A stretch of DNA of 64,000 bases from Cyclobacteriaceae bacterium (GCA_019694875.1 JAIBBC010000002.1:310001-374000); one strand, 5' to 3'; counted from the stretch's first letter, positions 9,104-18,214 are shown. Numbers and translations: made by a program. The notes: generated by a model not told the origin, from the letters alone.

Positions 9104-10095
9104 TCGGAGGTGGAAGTATTATGCTTTTGATTGGAAGATATGTTGTCTACCGTCCAGGTAATTTTCTTTTCGAGTGGATGCTGACGTACCGGACAATCGT
9201 GCTTGCTGCAAATGCGGCATTGAAATTCGAGGCAGCCATCGGAGTGAACGAACAATTCCAGCGATTCTCCAAAATCTTTTCTCACCAGCAAAGCCAGTTC
9301 ATCAATTTCATTATGTGCTTCATGCACATTGAAGTACCACGGCACAGTAAGGTGTGCATCGAGGTGCAGTGTGCTTCCGTATTTGATGATCCGTACGTTG
9401 TGCAAATCCATCCAGTTTTCCCTTCGGTTTTCGTTGAGAACCTTCACCATCTTTTTTAATAATGCACGATCGGACTCATCCATAATCCCGGCCACGGATG
9501 TTCGCACGATTTTATAACCTGTATATAAAATCACGAAGCTGAAAAGAATCGCCACTGCGCTGTCGAGCCATAAAATGTTGGTGAAGTAAATTATGGCTAA
9601 TCCGATCAGAACTCCGATAGTGGAGTATGTGTCAGACGTTAAATGTTTTCCGCTCGCCACAAGCGCGAGTGAATTGTTTTTTGTTCCCATCCGAATGCAA
9701 ATTCTCCCGGCAACAAAATTCAGGATAGCGGTTGTGCCGATCAGCAAAATTCCGAAATCGAGTTCCTGTAGCGGCTTTGGGTCAAACAGATGCGTGAACG
9801 CAGTATAAAAGATCACTATTCCCGCGATGACAATCATTGTTCCTTCAACGGCTGCGGATACAAATTCAATCTTTCCGTGTCCGTACGGATGATCTTCGTC
9901 CCGCGGTTTGGCGGAAAGGTACAAGCTGTACAGGCCAAAGAATCCCGCCACTACGTTAACAATTCCTTCGAGCGCGTCCGTAAGAATCGCGACCGATCCC
10001 GTGAGGAAATATGCCACAAGCTTGGTGATCAGCAACACCACGGACAAGGCAGCAACCCACGTTTGAATCCGGATGTTTTGTTTTGCTGGTTCCAA
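9100..10095 (-). CDS. cation diffusion facilitator (CDF) family metal transporter with Cys-rich tail
   Basis: The 331-residue protein has six membrane segments, the family motif HPYGHGK after the second, a TDALEGIVN metal-site helix, and a second H-x3-D site (KHLTSDTY). CDF proteins exchange Zn, Fe, Mn or Co ions for protons. The cytoplasmic C-terminal domain ends with an unusual stretch holding four cysteines and two histidines (GCLEFQCRICSKHDCPVRQH), which may be an extra metal site. It lies 2 bases after the small membrane protein gene and overlaps the serine hydrolase start by 4 bases. Confidence 0.88.
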   Translation of the reverse strand: MEPAKQNIRIQTWVAALSVVLLITKLVAYFLTGSVAILTDALEGIVNVVAGFFGLYSLYLSAKPRDEDHPYGHGKIEFVSAAVEGTMIVIAGIVIFYTAFTHLFDPKPLQELDFGILLIGTTAILNFVAGRICIRMGTKNNSLALVASGKHLTSDTYSTIGVLIGLAIIYFTNILWLDSAVAILFSFVILYTGYKIVRTSVAGIMDESDRALLKKMVKVLNENRRENWMDLHNVRIIKYGSTLHLDAHLTVPWYFNVHEAHNEIDELALLVRKDFGESLELFVHSDGCLEFQCRICSKHDCPVRQHPLEKKITWTVDNISSNQKHNTSTSE

Positions 10096-10097
10096 AA

Positions 10098-10361
10098 TTA
10101 TGCTGTGTTCTTTTTCTTTTGCGCCAACCTAACGATAGCCGGTATGGCAATAATTACCCAAACGATGTTTAAAAATGTGTTCGCGTATGTCTTATAAAAG
10201 ATCGTGTACACAATCAGGCAGATACCGCTAAACAGGTTCAGCAACAGAAACGTGTACGAATCCGATTTAATTTTCTGATAGCTGTTAAGTCCGTATGCAA
10301 GGAGCAGGCCAATCGACCCGCCCCATCCGATAATGTCGAAGAGAAGCTTATAATCTTCCAT
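10098..10361 (-). CDS. small three-helix membrane protein (CBU_0592-like)
   Basis: The 87-residue product has about three hydrophobic helices and reads like the CBU_0592 family of small membrane proteins (IIGWGGSIGLLLAYGLNS near the N-terminus, a conserved SDSYTFLLLNL loop). Function is unknown. Its ATG overlaps the stop of the SMP-30-like gene by one base (TAATG), and its own stop lies 2 bases before the CDF transporter start, so it is translationally coupled in a tight operon. Confidence 0.65.
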   Translation of the reverse strand: MEDYKLLFDIIGWGGSIGLLLAYGLNSYQKIKSDSYTFLLLNLFSGICLIVYTIFYKTYANTFLNIVWVIIAIPAIVRLAQKKKNTA

Positions 10362-11356
10362 TACTTGCGCAGCGTTACCTTGAGGATGTATGAATCGGCT
10401 GTGAGGAACAATATTTTTTCATCCGATGACAGTGCGCAGTTCGACACGGGAACATCGTTGATGCGAATGCGGCCAAGCACTTTTCCATCGCCATTGAAAA
10501 CCCAAACGCCTCCGGGGCCGGAAGCAAACACGGTGTTGTTGCTGTCGACCTTTAAGCCATCAGGTAAACCGGTTTCTGTTTTTGCGTTTTCAGTAACATC
10601 GTAAAATATCCGAGCGTTTGTTACGGAATCATCTTCTGTTAAATCAAAGGCATACCAGCGTGCTTTACCGGAATCCGAGTTGGCCACGATCAGCGTTTTT
10701 TTGTTCTTCAAAAATGCAATGCCATTCGGGCGGGTGAGCGAGTCTGTTATGAGTTTTACGTCTCCGTCTGCCGGAGCTACATACACGCCCTGAAAGGAAA
10801 TTTCTTTTTCAGGATCTTCGGTTTGTTTTGCTAATCCGTATGGCGGATCGGTGAAATAGAAACTGTAGTTGTAAAACGTGGCATCATTCGGACTGTTAAA
10901 CCGCTTTCCCTGGTATCTGTCGGCAATGCTGGTGAAGTCAGCCTTGGGCTGATTGATGGGTGCATTCATCATCGCAAGCCTGCGATCGCCATGCTGGCAT
11001 AAGATCAGGTTCTCTTCATCGTCAAGCAACAATCCGTTTGAACCGGGCTCCGGACTGTTTGAGGTTGTGCCCATAAAACCTGACGGAGTGAGATAAACTT
11101 TTGCACCGTCTTTTTCAGTCCATTGATAAATCGTGTTTTTAGGAACATCCGAGAACAGCAGCATATTTTTTGATCCGACCCACAGCGGTCCTTCGCTCCA
11201 TTCGTAACCTTCTGCAATAATTTCGATCGTTGCATCAGCCGACACAATGCTGTCGAAGGCAGGATCGATACGTTCAAACGTTCCCATCGTTTTTTGTTCC
11301 GGTTTGCCACAAGCTGCCAGAAGCGCGAGCGGCACAATGAAATACTTAAGCTTCAT
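10361..11356 (-). CDS. SMP-30/gluconolactonase-family lipoprotein
   Basis: The 331-residue protein starts with a lipoprotein signal (MKLKYFIVPLALLAACGKPE). The body matches the six-bladed SMP-30/gluconolactonase/LRE fold: LEGPLW-like entry (WSEGPLWVGSKNMLLFSDV), NSPNDATFY, and LTRPNGIAFLKNKKTLIVANSD. These positions carry the metal-binding Glu, Asn and Asp of the family, and the fold hydrolyses sugar lactones or organophosphate-like esters. The actual substrate is unknown. It is the first gene of the tight four-gene minus-strand operon ending at 8009. Confidence 0.82.
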   Translation of the reverse strand: MKLKYFIVPLALLAACGKPEQKTMGTFERIDPAFDSIVSADATIEIIAEGYEWSEGPLWVGSKNMLLFSDVPKNTIYQWTEKDGAKVYLTPSGFMGTTSNSPEPGSNGLLLDDEENLILCQHGDRRLAMMNAPINQPKADFTSIADRYQGKRFNSPNDATFYNYSFYFTDPPYGLAKQTEDPEKEISFQGVYVAPADGDVKLITDSLTRPNGIAFLKNKKTLIVANSDSGKARWYAFDLTEDDSVTNARIFYDVTENAKTETGLPDGLKVDSNNTVFASGPGGVWVFNGDGKVLGRIRINDVPVSNCALSSDEKILFLTADSYILKVTLRK

Positions 11357-11388
11357 AAGGTTTGGTTTGGAGTGTTAAAGATAGCAGA

Positions 11389-12513
11389 TCAGCCCAGTAA
11401 TTTCTGGTATACGCGATACCGTTTGCGAATCGCTCCACCGAGTTTTTCACATTCTGCCCGCATGATTTCATTCTTTTCGAGAATGAGATGGCTGTCCATT
11501 ACGGTTAAGCTGCGCTTTCGTGCCGATTCGATCAATGCTTTTCCCATCAGTACATTCAGGCCTTTCCCACGATGGCTCGATTTGATAGCTCCCAATAGCA
11601 GGTTAAGCTGGTTCGTTTTCTTCATCGAACTAAGAATGTGAATGAACCCGAATGGTAACAGGCGCCCTTTTGCACGCTGAATACCTTTACTCATGTCGGG
11701 CATCGCCACAACAAACGCAACGAGGTCGTTTGACGAATTCACCACAACCTTTACCAGTTCGGGTGCGAGAACCGGAAGATATTGTGCAGCAAACTTTTTC
11801 ATCTCTTCTTCGGTCATCGGCACAAAGCCAAACAGCGGGGCATAGGTTTCATTTACCAGTCTGAACACGGGCACGATATAAGGCTCCAATTGGCGCTTGG
11901 TGGCAAATTCCAGTAGTCTGAACTTTTTGTTTGAAGCAATCCGATCAAACACTCTTTCGTAAATGGGTGGCAGCTTGTCGGGAATCGGCATCTGGTACGA
12001 AACACAATCGAGTTCTTTTGAGTAGCCTTCATCCTCTACAAGCGTTTGTAAATAAACCGGATTGGTTGGCGTGGCGATCACCGGTAATAAGTCCAGGCCT
12101 TCAATTTGCAATCCTTGCGGATCTTTATCTGAAAACCCGTATGGCCCGATAAGCTTGTTCATGCCTTTATTCTTCGCCCACCGTTCGATGTATTCAATCA
12201 GGGCGTGTGCAACCTGTTGGTTGTTGATGCAATCCAGCGCAAAAAACCTACCGGTTTGCTCCTGATGTTCGCGATTATATTTATGATTGATGATTCCCAG
12301 GATCCGGCCGACCGGCTGCGCATCAACGTATGCGATAACCCGAATGATATCGGAGTACTCCAGCGCTTTGTTTTGTTTCGGATTATGGAAATTCCACTCA
12401 TCGACATACATGGGTGGAACCCAGCGCGAATCGCCTTTATAAATTTTTTCGGGAAGAAAAATGAATTCTTTTAATAACTGCTTCGAATCGGCAACTTTTA
12501 AAACAATATTCAT
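11389..12513 (-). CDS. GNAT-superfamily acyltransferase-like protein
   Basis: The 374-residue protein begins MNIVLKVADSKQLLKEF and contains a central block (NKLIGPYGFSDKDPQGLQIEG) and a C-terminal GNAT-like stretch (LLLGAIKSSHRGKGLNVLMGKALIESARKR, with the acetyl-CoA loop type R-G-K-G-x-N). It resembles the widespread uncharacterised Bacteroidota 'N-acetyltransferase' family of about 370-380 residues. I cannot name the acceptor. It is divergent from the M1 peptidase gene and followed, after 32 bases, by the SMP-30 lipoprotein gene on the same strand. Confidence 0.6.
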   Translation of the reverse strand: MNIVLKVADSKQLLKEFIFLPEKIYKGDSRWVPPMYVDEWNFHNPKQNKALEYSDIIRVIAYVDAQPVGRILGIINHKYNREHQEQTGRFFALDCINNQQVAHALIEYIERWAKNKGMNKLIGPYGFSDKDPQGLQIEGLDLLPVIATPTNPVYLQTLVEDEGYSKELDCVSYQMPIPDKLPPIYERVFDRIASNKKFRLLEFATKRQLEPYIVPVFRLVNETYAPLFGFVPMTEEEMKKFAAQYLPVLAPELVKVVVNSSNDLVAFVVAMPDMSKGIQRAKGRLLPFGFIHILSSMKKTNQLNLLLGAIKSSHRGKGLNVLMGKALIESARKRSLTVMDSHLILEKNEIMRAECEKLGGAIRKRYRVYQKLLG

Positions 12514-12626
12514 ATGTATGAAAAACCAACCCCTAAAAATCGAATTATTTTGGTCAGGTTTAATACCGGAATGTCATTCTCTTTGCGGGGATTTATTAGT
12601 AAATAGCCGGTTCAAAACTACTCCGC

Positions 12627-14498
12627 ATGAAAATCAAATTATTTATTATCGTCATGGCGCTTGCCACCGCAGCCACGGCACAAACCAGCAAGATCTACAC
12701 ACCGCTTGAATTTCAAAAAGCGTACAGAAACAATACGCGCAAAGCCGATGGCAGTGTGCCTGTCGGTTACTGGCAAAACAAGTCGGACTACAAATTAAAA
12801 GCGAAGGTTGATCCGGCTACCAAAAAACTTGAAGGCGAAGGTTTAATCACGTACTACAACAACAGTCCCGATTCGCTTACGCAGATTGTATTTCATACCT
12901 ATCCTGATTACTATAAAGAAGGTTCTAAACGTGCGGGTTTCTTTGCCGGTAATGATTACCTGAAAAACGAAGGCATGGTAATTACGAAGTTGACGGTGAA
13001 CGGGGAAGTTATTTCCATGGCTCCATCCCGAAAGGTGAACTATAGCGGCTCAAACTATTCAATTCGCCTTACAAAAAAACTTGCACCCAAGGCTTCTGTT
13101 AAAATCGAAGTAAGCTGGAATTACACAATTCCCGGCAAGGGCTTTGAACGCAGCGGGGCAATCGACAGCACTTCGATGTTTGTCGCATACTGGTATCCCG
13201 AAATGTCGGTGTGCGATGATATTTATGGATGGGATCGCGTGGTATATGATGCAGCAACTGAATTCTATCACGACTACTCGAATTATGAAGTGGAAGTAAC
13301 GGCTCCCGATAACTTTGTTGTGTGGGCTTCTGTAGCGGCAAATAACCCATTGGAGGTATATTCCAAAACCGTTCAGGACCGTCTTGCAAAGGCGAAAAAA
13401 AGCAAAGAGCCCGTTTCAATTTATACAACGGCCGATTTCAATAAGGGAAAAGGCAAAACGTTAACGTGGAGATACACCGCAAATGACTTCCCTGATTTTT
13501 CGTTTGCCCTGAGCGACCATTTCGTGTGGGAAGCTGCTACGTATAAAGACACGTTCGGAGAATATTTCATCAACTCGGCTTATCCGGTTGAGCACAAGGA
13601 ATTCACTACCGTGATCAAAACCATCGCGCGTTCGATCGAGATTTTTCACACCAAGTTTCCGGTGCAACCATTTCCGTTTAAAAACTTTACAATCTTTAAT
13701 GGTCTGGAAGGCGGTGGAATGGAGTTTCCGGGCATGGCCAACGATGAAGGTATTCCGGGTGAGATGATGTCGCAGTGGATGGGAAAAAAGGTTGACGACT
13801 TTGAAGCGAATCTCGGGCTGTCGCTGCATGAGATGTGCCACATGTACTTCCCGTTCATGATGGGTATCAACGAAAAGAAGTATGCCTGGATGGACGAAGG
13901 TATGGCAAGCTTCAGTGAATATTTTCTGTCGGACGATAACGACAGCCCGTATGAGTTTGATTCACCGGGCCTGGGTTCGTTGAGCCTCGCACCAGTAATG
14001 GTTCCAAGCCATTTGCTGGCAAACAGCGGTACCAATTCGTATACCATTGGCTCCATGTCGTACATCTCACTGTACCAGTTATTGGGCAAGGATCTTTTTA
14101 TAAAGTGTTTGGGTGCGTACATGAACGACTGGAAGCACAAGCATCCTACCCCGTACGACTTCATGAATACATTCAATCGTGTGTCAGGCAAGGATTTGAA
14201 CTGGTTCTGGAAGCAGTGGTACTTCGACTGGGGTTACATGGACATCGCGATCACCGATTATTCGCAGAACACAGTAACGATTGAAAACCTGGGTGGCCGT
14301 CCAATGGCGGGTAACCTGATCATTACTTACGCAGATGACTCAAAAACAATTGATGCGGTGAATCCTTCGGTATGGAAAGACGGAACCGTGTACAAACACA
14401 AGATTGCGGGAACCAGGGAAGTGAAGAGTATTCGCCTTACCATTGAGGGCGGGGTAGATGCAGTTGCAAGCAATAACAACTGGCCGGCTAAAAAATAG
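12627..14498 (+). CDS. secreted M1-family zinc aminopeptidase-like protein
   Basis: The 623-residue protein has a signal peptide (MKIKLFIIVMALATAATAQ). The zinc site is HEMCH at residues 401-405 with the third ligand Glu424 in WMDEGMASF, the M1 (gluzincin) arrangement. The exopeptidase loop usually written GxMEN appears as GGGMEFPGM. Many Bacteroidota proteins of this length are envelope or periplasmic M1 enzymes. The strong terminator immediately downstream marks it as a single-gene transcript. Confidence 0.88.
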   Translation: MKIKLFIIVMALATAATAQTSKIYTPLEFQKAYRNNTRKADGSVPVGYWQNKSDYKLKAKVDPATKKLEGEGLITYYNNSPDSLTQIVFHTYPDYYKEGSKRAGFFAGNDYLKNEGMVITKLTVNGEVISMAPSRKVNYSGSNYSIRLTKKLAPKASVKIEVSWNYTIPGKGFERSGAIDSTSMFVAYWYPEMSVCDDIYGWDRVVYDAATEFYHDYSNYEVEVTAPDNFVVWASVAANNPLEVYSKTVQDRLAKAKKSKEPVSIYTTADFNKGKGKTLTWRYTANDFPDFSFALSDHFVWEAATYKDTFGEYFINSAYPVEHKEFTTVIKTIARSIEIFHTKFPVQPFPFKNFTIFNGLEGGGMEFPGMANDEGIPGEMMSQWMGKKVDDFEANLGLSLHEMCHMYFPFMMGINEKKYAWMDEGMASFSEYFLSDDNDSPYEFDSPGLGSLSLAPVMVPSHLLANSGTNSYTIGSMSYISLYQLLGKDLFIKCLGAYMNDWKHKHPTPYDFMNTFNRVSGKDLNWFWKQWYFDWGYMDIAITDYSQNTVTIENLGGRPMAGNLIITYADDSKTIDAVNPSVWKDGTVYKHKIAGTREVKSIRLTIEGGVDAVASNNNWPAKK

Positions 14499-14521
14499 AA
14501 TTTCTGAAATTGTTCAAACCG

Positions 14522-14555
14522 ATAGAGATGCTCAGCAAAGCATCTCTATTTTTTT
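14522..14555 (+). terminator. rho-independent terminator of the M1 peptidase gene
   Basis: A perfect 11-base-pair stem (ATAGAGATGCT with AGCATCTCTAT), a 6-base loop, then a run of seven T. It lies 24 bases after the M1 stop. The right arm overlaps the last codon and stop of the convergent gene that ends at 14546. Confidence 0.9.
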
Positions 14556-15265
14556 ATAGCTGCTTTTCGAAGCGAAAGAATGTGAAGCATGTAGGCCAAT
14601 GGAACCAGGAAACCCGGCAACAAGCTGATGGGAAACTCCGTCACGATTGTGTTGGCGGGTTCGTTCATGAAAACGCGTAACGGTGTAGGCATGGAAAGAA
14701 TGGCAATGGCTACAATGTTAATCAGTAAGCCGAGCCCAAGAATATTCCAAAGCACTACAGCGATCTTTGGCATTTTGTCCAGCAACATAAATCCGGAAAT
14801 GCGTGTTGTTAATAAAACAGCCGTTACACCCGTAAGTATATCGAAGTTTCGTCCTTCAAAAGTCATTTGAACGGGAAGTAAAGCTGCTGAGAACAATGCC
14901 CAAAGCAGCACTTCTACATAAAAACGAAATACCTGGAGTTTAATGATGTTTTCCTGCGGGATGTGAACAAGTATCTCCTTTGCGCTTTTTGAAAAGCAGA
15001 AGAGCAAAATCGTCACCAGAGGTATGAAAATAACAGGAGCAGCGTTAACGGGGAATAGCGAGAAATTCGAAAATACGCCAAATCGCGACCATACGTAGAT
15101 AAACACACCCCAGCCGAAAAATGCAATCAGAAGATTGCGTACAAATCGTTTTTGTTGCTCAGTTGTCAGAGAAGTTTTAGGCAATGCAAGCCGGAACTCG
15201 CGATACAACAGGTAATAAAAAATTGCCGTTAGAACGATAAATCCGATTTGAGCAGCGCCAAGCAT
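14546..15265 (-). CDS. multi-pass membrane protein of unknown function
   Basis: The 239-residue protein has about seven hydrophobic segments beginning IGFIVLTAIFYYLLYREF and ending LLPGFLVPLAYMLHILSL. I do not recognise the family. It is alone on its strand between the M1 gene (convergent) and the M3 gene (divergent). Its final codons fall inside the M1 terminator hairpin. Confidence 0.6.
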   Translation of the reverse strand: MLGAAQIGFIVLTAIFYYLLYREFRLALPKTSLTTEQQKRFVRNLLIAFFGWGVFIYVWSRFGVFSNFSLFPVNAAPVIFIPLVTILLFCFSKSAKEILVHIPQENIIKLQVFRFYVEVLLWALFSAALLPVQMTFEGRNFDILTGVTAVLLTTRISGFMLLDKMPKIAVVLWNILGLGLLINIVAIAILSMPTPLRVFMNEPANTIVTEFPISLLPGFLVPLAYMLHILSLRKAAIKK

Positions 15266-15330
15266 TAGGGAGTATTGTTTTTAAAGATATAGATTTTTCT
15301 TTTTCGTACCCCACGCAACCAATAAAACCA

Positions 15331-15338
15331 TACTTTTG
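15331..15338 (+). promoter_or_regulatory. candidate -7 box (TACTTTTG) of the M3 peptidase gene
   Basis: Exact TAnnTTTG match ending 18 bases before the ATG at 15357, which implies a very short leader. No clear -33 TTTG is visible. Confidence 0.4.
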
Positions 15339-15356
15339 GATTTTGACTCATATCGT

Positions 15357-17081
15357 ATGGAACCTGTAGCGAAGATTGAACGCCCGAAGAGAAAATTTCT
15401 TCCCGAAAATTTTTCCGTAACTGACTGGACAAACCTGAAGCCATATTTCGATAACCTGCTTGCACGTGATTTGAACTCGCTTGCAGCTTTACGACAGTGG
15501 CTGCACGATCGCAGCGAACTCGAGTCCGTGATTTCCGAAGATCTTGCATGGCGGTATATCAACATGACCCGCTACACCGAAAATCAGGAGTACAGCAAAC
15601 GCTACGAAGATTTTGTGGTAAACATTCAACCGCAGATTGCGCCTGTATCCGATCAACTAAATAAGAAGGCCGCTGCCTCAGCATTCCTCGCTACGCTTGA
15701 AAAAGAAGCTGGCTTTGATATCATGATCCGTAGTCTGAAAAAAGACATCGAGATTTTTCGGGAGGAGAACATCCCGCTGTACACGGAGATTACTACCGAA
15801 CAGCAAAAGTATGCACAGATTTCAGGCGCTATGACGGTTGAAATTGACGGCCAGGAAAAAACATTGCAGCAAGCTTCCGTTTTGCTGATGTCAACAGACC
15901 GAAAGAAAAGGGAAGAGGTTTATCATAAAATTACCAACAGAAGATTGAAGGATAAAAGTGAACTGGATGACCTTTTCACGCGACTGATCAAACTGCGGGA
16001 TAAAGTTGCCACGAACGCTGGATTTAAAAACTTCCGGGACTATATGTTCAAGTCGCTTGGCCGGTTCGACTACACGCCTCAGGATTGCTTTAATTTTCAT
16101 CAGTCGATTCAATCGGGTGTTGTTCCGATATTGAATGATTTTGCACGCGAACGAAAACAGGCGCTTAAAGTAGATGCATTACGGCCGTGGGACAAAGCCG
16201 TTGATCCGGAAGGAAAAGATCCGCTGAAAGCATTCAGCGATGGGCAGGAGCTCACCAACAAAACAATTGAGTGTTTTTACAAGCTGGACCCGTATTTGGG
16301 CCAGTGTCTTTCCATTATGAAAGAAATGGGTCACCTCGACCTGGAATCCCGCAAGGGCAAGGCACCGGGCGGTTATAACTATCCGCTCTCGGAGATCGGG
16401 GTACCGTTCATTTTTATGAATGCCACGTCAACGCTGCGCGACATGGTCACGATTATGCATGAGGGCGGCCATGCGATTCATAATTTTTTAACGCGCGAAC
16501 TTGAACTGAATGATTTCAAATCTACGCCATCGGAGGTAGCTGAGCTGGCTTCTATGTCGATGGAACTGATTTCGATGGATCACTGGGATATTTTCTTCAC
16601 CAATCCTGATGATCTGAAACGCGCCAAACGCGAGCACCTCGAAGATTTGATTGAAACATTGCCATGGGTTGCCACCATCGATAAGTACCAGCACTGGCTG
16701 TATGAAAACCCGGGTCACTCGCTGGAAGAACGCAGGCAGAACTGGAACTGGATATTCGATGAATTCAGCGATTCTGTTACCAACTGGAGCGGTCTGCAGG
16801 AAGCGAAGGATTATTTGTGGCAGAAACAACTTCATTTGTATGAAGTCCCGTTCTATTACATTGAGTACGGAATGGCACAACTTGGCGCGATTGCCGTGTG
16901 GAGGAATTACCGTGCCGATAAACAAAAAGGATTGCAGGGCTACATGAATGCGTTGAAACTCGGCTATATGAAGAGCATTCCTGAGGTTTACCAGGCCGCG
17001 AACATTAAGTTCGACTTCAGCCGCAACTACATTCAGGAACTGATGGATTTTGTTAAAAAGGAACTGGCTGCTATCGGCTGA
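15357..17081 (+). CDS. M3-family oligoendopeptidase (PepF-like)
   Basis: The 574-residue protein carries HEGGH at residues 368-372 (MHEGGHAIHNF), with the third zinc ligand likely Glu396 in PSEVAELASMSMELI; this is the M3 thimet/PepF pattern. It lacks a signal peptide, so it should be cytoplasmic and degrade short peptides. I use the ATG at 15357 (MEPVAKIERP) because the TTG seven codons upstream lies within the candidate promoter box. The 3' neighbour is the convergent MarR gene, 5 bases away. Confidence 0.9.
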   Translation: MEPVAKIERPKRKFLPENFSVTDWTNLKPYFDNLLARDLNSLAALRQWLHDRSELESVISEDLAWRYINMTRYTENQEYSKRYEDFVVNIQPQIAPVSDQLNKKAAASAFLATLEKEAGFDIMIRSLKKDIEIFREENIPLYTEITTEQQKYAQISGAMTVEIDGQEKTLQQASVLLMSTDRKKREEVYHKITNRRLKDKSELDDLFTRLIKLRDKVATNAGFKNFRDYMFKSLGRFDYTPQDCFNFHQSIQSGVVPILNDFARERKQALKVDALRPWDKAVDPEGKDPLKAFSDGQELTNKTIECFYKLDPYLGQCLSIMKEMGHLDLESRKGKAPGGYNYPLSEIGVPFIFMNATSTLRDMVTIMHEGGHAIHNFLTRELELNDFKSTPSEVAELASMSMELISMDHWDIFFTNPDDLKRAKREHLEDLIETLPWVATIDKYQHWLYENPGHSLEERRQNWNWIFDEFSDSVTNWSGLQEAKDYLWQKQLHLYEVPFYYIEYGMAQLGAIAVWRNYRADKQKGLQGYMNALKLGYMKSIPEVYQAANIKFDFSRNYIQELMDFVKKELAAIG

Positions 17082-17086
17082 GCGTA

Positions 17087-17533
17087 CTACCCTCTGCTTT
17101 TGTCGAGCAGATCGCTAAGTGTTTTTGCGTCCTCTTCCGTAAGGTTGAGTACTCCGTCAATTTCTGCCTGACGTTTTTCGAGTGTTACCAGGATGGCGAT
17201 ACCTTCTTCAGTGATGGTAATGTCGGCAGCACGTTTATCGTTCGGACAAACCTGGCGGTTAACGAGTTTCTTTACAACTAGGCGATCGAGTAATCTTGAT
17301 ACATCGGAGTTTTTATCCAGCATGCGCGACTTGATTTCAGTGGCGGAAATGCTTTTGGGATACTGCCCTTTTAGAATTCTCAGGATGTTAAACTGCTGAA
17401 CGGTGATGCCGGCAGCTTTAAAAAAGCCCTGGTGTTTGCTGTGCAACCAGTTGGCTGTAAAGATGAGATTGATAACCGCTTTTTGAAAAGGGTCTTTGAA
17501 TTTTGACTGCTTGATCTCGTCTTCGATTTTCAT
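17087..17533 (-). CDS. MarR-family winged-helix transcriptional regulator
   Basis: The 148-residue protein shows the MarR fold: N-terminal dimerisation helix, recognition region (KSISATEIKSRMLDKNSDVSRLLDRL), and wing (CPNDKRAADITITEEG). Only one cysteine is obvious in the wing region, so redox sensing is possible but not demonstrated. The gene follows yceI on the same strand with a 51-base gap that contains a terminator-like hairpin. Together with the palindrome upstream of yceI this suggests autoregulation of a yceI-marR unit. Confidence 0.85.
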   Translation of the reverse strand: MKIEDEIKQSKFKDPFQKAVINLIFTANWLHSKHQGFFKAAGITVQQFNILRILKGQYPKSISATEIKSRMLDKNSDVSRLLDRLVVKKLVNRQVCPNDKRAADITITEEGIAILVTLEKRQAEIDGVLNLTEEDAKTLSDLLDKSRG

Positions 17534-17538
17534 AGAGT

Positions 17539-17570
17539 AAAAAAGCAGGACGAGCAGAAACCCATCCTGC
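17539..17570 (-). terminator. terminator-like hairpin between yceI and marR
   Basis: Read on the minus strand: a GCAGGA/TCCTGC stem (extendable by a G-T and an A-T pair), 14-base loop, then six T just upstream of the marR start. It may end the yceI transcript partly, giving less marR than yceI. Confidence 0.55.
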
Positions 17571-17584
17571 CTCTACCAAAACAA

Positions 17585-18148
17585 TTATTGTGCTGCGAAT
17601 TCAGTTTTTGCAGTTACGGTAACTTCATCGCCCTGACCAGGGTTTGAAGAACCTACACCAAACTCAATGCGGTTGACAGTGCCGGTAACTTTAAAACCAA
17701 CTAATTTCTTTCCACCACGACCGGTTGCAGTTCCGGTAAGGGTTGCCTCAAGCGTTACAGGTTTTGTAACACCATGCATGGTAAGGTCACCAACAACTTT
17801 GTAAGACTTATCACCGGTTTTAGTGAACGAAGTGCTTTTAAATGTGATAGCAGGATACTTTGCTGCATCGAAGAAATCAGGGCTCTTCAGGTGACTGTCT
17901 CTTCTTTCTACGTTAGTATCAACCGTGTTAACATCGGCAGTGAATTCTACGGAAGCATCTGAGAAATCGTCTTTAGCAGAAACGATTGTTGCATCAAAAG
18001 AATTGAACTGGCCTTCTACTTCCGAGATCATCATGTGAGAGATCGCGAACCCAACCTTTGAGTGAGCTTTATCAACCTTGTAGGTTGTTTGCGCAAACAC
18101 CCCGGCAGCCACAAATAACATGGCAAACAATACAGTAATTTTTTTCAT
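17585..18148 (-). CDS. secreted YceI-family lipocalin-like protein
   Basis: The 187-residue protein has a signal peptide (MKKITVLFAMLFVAAGVFAQ) and the complete YceI fold: VDKAHSKVGFAISHMMISEVEGQF at the N-terminus, HLKSPDFFDAAKYPAITFKS in the middle, GDLTMHGVTKPVTLEA, and a final strand around NRIEFGVGSSN. YceI proteins bind polyisoprenoid or quinone-like lipids in the periplasm. It is the first gene of a yceI-marR pair, a pairing common in Bacteroidota where the regulator responds to quinone or oxidative stress. Confidence 0.9.
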   Translation of the reverse strand: MKKITVLFAMLFVAAGVFAQTTYKVDKAHSKVGFAISHMMISEVEGQFNSFDATIVSAKDDFSDASVEFTADVNTVDTNVERRDSHLKSPDFFDAAKYPAITFKSTSFTKTGDKSYKVVGDLTMHGVTKPVTLEATLTGTATGRGGKKLVGFKVTGTVNRIEFGVGSSNPGQGDEVTVTAKTEFAAQ

Positions 18149-18190
18149 AGGTGATTATTTGATTTATACACCAAGTAACACAGAATTTTG

Positions 18191-18214
18191 AATTATATGT
18201 TTAAACACATAATT
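18191..18214. promoter_or_regulatory. 24-base palindrome, candidate MarR operator upstream of yceI
   Basis: Eleven of twelve base pairs match about a centre between 18202 and 18203 (half sites AATTATaTGTTT and AAACAcATAATT). It lies 43-66 bases upstream of the yceI start, the usual distance for an operator covering the promoter. MarR dimers bind palindromes of this size. Confidence 0.5.

Noticed and set aside
13099-14191. Long antisense reading frames opposite the M1 gene
   Set aside because: They are opposite a strongly supported gene, and their proteins look like random reading of the complement.
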